DNA from: Candidatus Margulisiibacteriota bacterium
Lineage (GTDB): Bacteria > Margulisbacteria > Termititenacia > Termititenacales > Termititenacaceae
Direction of reading: 5' to 3'
Assembly (NCBI GenBank): GCA_031267055.1
Contig: JAIRZV010000001.1
Location: 1 to 5,045 of the forward strand
DNA: 5,045 bases
This document shows positions 4,950 to 5,045 of this stretch, piece by piece. A program made the position numbers and the translations under genes. The notes below the pieces were generated by a model. It was not told where the DNA came from and searched no databases. It saw only the letters and a program-made list of their open reading frames with translations. Within the stretch, counting starts at the first letter, position 1; the number at the start of each line of letters is the position of its first letter.

Positions 4950-5045
4950 ATGACCGATACTGTCAATTTGAGCATTCGCATAAATAAAGGTTTGAAAGAA
5001 CAAGCGGAAAGTCTGTTTGCCGAACTGGGATTGAATATTACGACG
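4950..5045 (+). CDS. RelB/DinJ-family antitoxin, N-terminal part (runs off the window)
   Basis: Thirty-two codons are visible, with the frame still open at the window edge. The start MTDTVNLSIRINKGLKEQAE continues with SLFAELGLNITT. This is the ribbon-helix-helix N-terminus of RelB/DinJ-type antitoxins (family pattern VNxxIRxDxxLKEQAExLFxxLGLNxTTA): a DNA-contacting beta strand (residues 5-11) and the first helix (13-25). The family partner is a RelE/YafQ/YoeB-type ribosome-dependent mRNA nuclease encoded just downstream, outside this window. Role by family: neutralise the toxin and repress the operon, here probably through the palindrome at 4887-4902. It fits the mobile or accessory nature of this side of the window. 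Confidence 0.8.
   Translation, partial: MTDTVNLSIRINKGLKEQAESLFAELGLNITT

Overview
This is a bacterial chromosomal window in which a compact housekeeping operon is flanked by accessory DNA that looks acquired. The core is gmk-rpoZ-coaBC-priA' (about 1229-3517, + strand): guanylate kinase, RNA polymerase omega subunit, the bifunctional coenzyme A enzyme CoaBC, and the N-terminal DNA-binding domain of primosomal helicase PriA. This gene order is well known from Firmicutes and related lineages and also occurs in candidate phyla. Strong GGAGG ribosome binding sites, ATGA stop/start overlaps and TATAAT promoters fit a bacterium, but I cannot name the taxon from sequence alone. The operon is visibly richer in GC than the AT-rich accessory intergenic regions.

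Left part (1-1228): a gene for a phage-tail-collar-like fibre protein (115-1098) with its own extended -10 promoter. It is followed by a 130-nt spacer holding a perfect 28-bp palindrome, then gmk. No other phage structural gene is visible beside it.

Middle (1229-3517): gmk, rpoZ, coaBC and priA' overlap or nearly abut and are probably co-transcribed. The PriA reading frame stops after 93 codons, at the end of its 3'-DNA-binding domain. The helicase part does not follow. One base later the stop codon of a convergent gene begins, so the accessory DNA appears to start here and priA appears to have been cut by it.

Right part (3519-5045): a minus-strand XRE-type helix-turn-helix regulator, then a divergent gene for a second collar-domain protein, then the start of a RelB/DinJ-type antitoxin gene that runs off the window. 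The regulator and collar gene share a 136-nt intergenic region with overlapping opposed promoters and a 14-bp palindrome, which suggests that the regulator controls the collar gene and itself. The second collar protein is the most striking object. It carries eight exact heptads each with a His-x-His motif, then a short unique segment, then six exact heptads each with an Asn. This layout resembles the out-and-back metal-binding needle of phage T4 long tail fibre tip gp37.

The two collar genes share a very similar promoter-to-start-codon leader although their N-termini differ. They may be copies of one mobile or repeatedly duplicated fibre/adhesin cassette.
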